64,000 nucleotides of DNA, from the NCBI GenBank assembly GCA_023935145.1, contig CM043700.1, positions 26,930,001 through 26,994,000 of the forward strand, read 5' to 3'. The notes under the pieces are model-generated. The model did no database searches, was not told the origin of the DNA, and saw only the letters and a list, made by a program, of their open reading frames with translations. Positions 61,423 to 64,000 of the stretch are shown here, piece by piece. Position 1 is the first letter of the stretch; each line of letters starts with the position of its first letter. The stretch is from Bretschneidera sinensis (lineage: Eukaryota; Streptophyta; Magnoliopsida; Brassicales; Akaniaceae). Position numbers and translations under genes: made by a program.

Positions 61423-61869
61423 TTAAGAAGCGGAGTGCTTCCCTTCACACTCGGGGCTCTCATCGAAATTCTTAGAAGGGTATTTAGCCGTGACCATACC
61501 AACCTCGAAAACCAAATTATCCCCACTGGACCGGATCCCCGTGATGGACCACCACTTGAAGAAGGCCCAGACCCGGATCCCCTGGAGCTCCGCGATTCGA
61601 CCCCGAACGATCTTGCCTGTGATGCTCTTCGAGTAAGTGGCCAAGTAGTTGTCGGGAGGGAGCGTGAAACTGCACGCGCCGCCCAGGTCAACCGAGAACT
61701 CGCCCGAGGTCTGATTCATTTTGTATGCTTTGACCGAGGATGGGAGCAACCCGATTGGGAACCCGTAGTTCATGAGCTCCGCGTGGGCATGGGTCGGCGG
61801 GTTCGGGTCTTGACAGGAGAGAGGTATGAGCAGGATAAGGAGAGAGAAGACGAAGAGAGATTTTGTCAT
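61423..61869 (-). CDS. Secreted DUF538-family protein
   Basis: This is a single uninterrupted frame of 148 residues. Residues 1-19 form a signal peptide (Lys, then FVFSLLILLIPLS ending near Cys19). The mature part has the DUF538 pattern: LMNYGFPIGLLPSSVKAY, then FSVDLGGACSFTL, YSKSITGKIVRGRIAELQGI, and a closing strand region VFEVGMVTAKYPSKNF. The family is plant-specific, small and beta-rich; no reaction is established for it, and I assign none. The TAA stop at 61423-61425 is followed after nine bases by a splice donor, so the 3' UTR is split. The promoter lies to the right of 61870 and no clear TATA box is visible. Confidence 0.87.
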   Translation of the reverse strand: MTKSLFVFSLLILLIPLSCQDPNPPTHAHAELMNYGFPIGLLPSSVKAYKMNQTSGEFSVDLGGACSFTLPPDNYLATYSKSITGKIVRGRIAELQGIRVWAFFKWWSITGIRSSGDNLVFEVGMVTAKYPSKNFDESPECEGKHSAS

Positions 61870-61899
61870 TTTGGGTTTTTTTGGGACTTCTTAATTTAC

Positions 61900-64000
61900 G
61901 AGTGTACGTGTCTGTTTGTTAAGGTTGTTTCGTTAATTTGTTTTTGTGTTTATGTTTTGTCTGGTAAAGCAGCTGTTTTAAAGAGGAAGAAGAAGAAGGT
62001 ACGTAGACGATAGGAGGTTGGTTTTGGACTTTTGTCAAGGTAAGGATTTGACGAGGTGGGAGTTTAAAACGACGCCGCTTGATAATAAAAATGATGTTTA
62101 CTGGGCTGAATATCCGTACGTATTTGGGTCTGAACTTTCTGTGTGTTTGGGGTAGAGTGAGCTAAATCTACGTGAAAGTCAATTGAAATAACCTTTGGTT
62201 TACAATTGAAATAGGATTAATCACGTTTAACCCCTGAGTCTCGTTAAATCTATCATATATCTCTTTGAAACAAATTTGATGAGATTAGGGTGGATGGAAT
62301 TAACATTTTTGGGACAATTATACCCTCTTTACTTTTCATTATAATAATAATAATAATTAATAATTATTAGTTTTCAACGGGAAGAAATTTCTTCTTTTTC
62401 TTTTTCCCCCGAGAATGGTAAGTTGGTGAACCTTTAGTAGAAATACAAACTCTTAATGTCAATTATGTGTATGAATTATGGAAAATAGATTGATGTTTAG
62501 AGAAATTGTTAGATCTATTTGATTTGATGTGAACATGCTGAAGAATTATTATTACCTAGAAAAGGAAAATTTAAATAAATTTATTGAAAATTAAATAAAT
62601 ATTTATTTCCACAGGAAAATTATAAAATTGGAAAATTTGAAGACACACTACATAAGAAAACAATTTAATTTTTAAACAATATCAACTTTTTTTATTTGTA
62701 AAATTAATAAGAAATTGCATTCACACACATGAACTTAGTACGATTACATTCCCATCTCTAATTCTTTTGTGTTGCTAAAATCAAAAGGTAGCAGCTAAGA
62801 ATAAGCTATCATTTTCCAGTTGTGACTAAGCCGATGTTTTGTTTAAATCACTTTGTTTAAACTTTAAAGTGATTCAAAACAAAAATTATTTTAAACAATG
62901 CCATACATCACCTAAAACACAAATTTAATACTGTTGATGCATCTAATAATTAAGTATTTACTATTTACAACAGAAACGCAAATTTAATAATGCACGAGTG
63001 TCTATTACTAAAAGGTACTCCACAAAATTAAAACGCAGCTGATAAATTTTGTACTTGTGGTGCAAATCATACTAATTTTCTACTGTCGTGACCCGTGAGG
63101 TTTACTTGATAGCAGTAAAAAAAATATTGATATATATTTTTTATTTTAAGTGACGATTACATAATAAAAGATAATCTTTCTTGATAATTCATGGAGGTAT
63201 TCGATTTTAAAATTATTAGTAACATTTCAAAAAGTTAACGAAAATATCCATGGCTATGATTATTTTAATTTAATAATCAATTATAAACTAATATAATATT
63301 TATCTTGATTTTACCAAGCTACACCTTATTATATTAATTCTCGTTATGGATAGAACATTATCTCTCTTTAAGGTTCCCTCTCCAATCTATAGAGAACGAA
63401 TTACCATTTTCAGCATTAATATCCCTGCAATTATCCTTGATTTTTTTGGCATTCCAACTACAGGTAACATGTGTATAATTATAAGTAGCGTGCCCGGTTG
63501 CCGACTAGTGATTGGTGTGTGCATCACACGAGCACTCACTTGCACACGTGGAATACACATGCCAATCCTAATTTTTAGTCGCGCTACTCGTGACTAATGA
63601 TAACATCCATTTGTAATTATATCCTTTAAATAATATGTTTAGATAGGGAGAGTCCAAGGGACATATAAAATCGAGAATAAAACGTTAAAAGAGTTGATAA
63701 TTTTTTTTTTTAACAAATTTTGTTAGTGAGAATAGCATTACCCTTTAATTCATGTCTTAAATATACTAACTAATAACGCTGGATAGGGAAGAAATAAGGC
63801 TTGCAGACTTTTTTAATGTAATTGTAGGGACTAGCATCGATGGCTTAGTGATCGTCATGCTAACCACTTCAAATGAGCAGAATCGTCCCTTATTTATTGC
63901 CAAAGATGTTAAAAAGTTTTATCTTGATCATGGCCATAAAATTTTCACCCAAGACAAGTAATTAATTTGTTCATAAACTTAATGATCATTAAAAGAAATT
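61900..64000. other. Promoter side of the DUF538 gene and intergenic DNA
   Basis: The region is AT-rich with a short (AAT)n near 62340-62360. A plus-strand frame at 63346-63597 has no recognisable domain. The words ggcttagtgatcgtcatgct near 63840 recall short repetitive DNA. No gene is supported to the right edge. Confidence 0.5.

Noticed and set aside
61420..62013. 197-codon plus-strand frame over the DUF538 gene
   Set aside because: It is antisense to the clear DUF538 CDS, is rich in Arg/Glu/Pro as a mirror frame, and has no family match.
63346..63597. 83-codon plus-strand frame near the right end
   Set aside because: Composition and content give no recognisable domain, and there is no splice or promoter support.
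1..64000. CRISPR array, operon or phage-like system
   Set aside because: Repeats are microsatellites, LTRs or short tandem units with no regular spacers; genes are intron-bearing and plant-specific.

Overview
This is a plant nuclear genome window, almost certainly from a dicot. The evidence is AT-rich intergenic DNA, many-exon genes with GT-AG introns, chloroplast and mitochondrial targeting genes, a VIN3-family PHD gene, and three Ty1/Copia retrotransposons primed by initiator-Met tRNA. I cannot name the species. Nothing prokaryotic or viral is present, and there is no CRISPR array.

All five host genes lie on the minus strand. From left to right they are: (1) exon 1 of a mitochondrial 3-hydroxyisobutyryl-CoA hydrolase-like gene (289-553), whose remainder lies off the left edge; (2) a two-exon D14/KAI2-family alpha/beta hydrolase (3168-5366) with a complete Ser-Asp-His triad, whose 3' end is partly duplicated just downstream; (3) HCF101 (19876-32711), the chloroplast Fe-S cluster carrier ATPase, which I rebuilt as 15 exons giving 534 residues; (4) a VRN5/VIL1-type VIN3-like PHD protein (CDS 36915-46666, 724 residues) with an approximately 6.9 kb first coding intron and a 5'-UTR exon near 47783-48100; (5) a small secreted DUF538 protein (61423-61869) with an intron of about 1.9 kb in its 3' UTR.

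Mobile DNA fills much of the rest. Copia-1 (11931-16940, + strand, TSD ggaga) is intergenic. Copia-2 (26361-31158, + strand, TSD cttcg) sits antisense inside HCF101 intron 2. Copia-3 (53918-58865, - strand) lies between VIL1 and the DUF538 gene. All three have dead polyproteins. Copia-1 and Copia-3 keep one continuous frame and are broken only by stop codons. A tRNA-derived SINE with a 16-bp TSD lies in HCF101 intron 13. A pair of large LTRs with only about 116 bp between them lies in VIL1 intron 1. A fold-back element with long inverted arms lies at 50903-52097. Several MITE-like inverted repeats and short tandem repeats are also present.

The genes do not form a pathway; they are independent housekeeping or regulatory loci. 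The points most worth checking are: the nonsense-only decay of two Copia elements; two GC-AG introns in HCF101; the antisense promoter-bearing LTR in HCF101; a possible internal transcription unit in VIL1 intron 1; the recent 562-bp duplication with a microhomology junction at the hydrolase gene; and the fold-back element. I found no convincing new multi-gene system.
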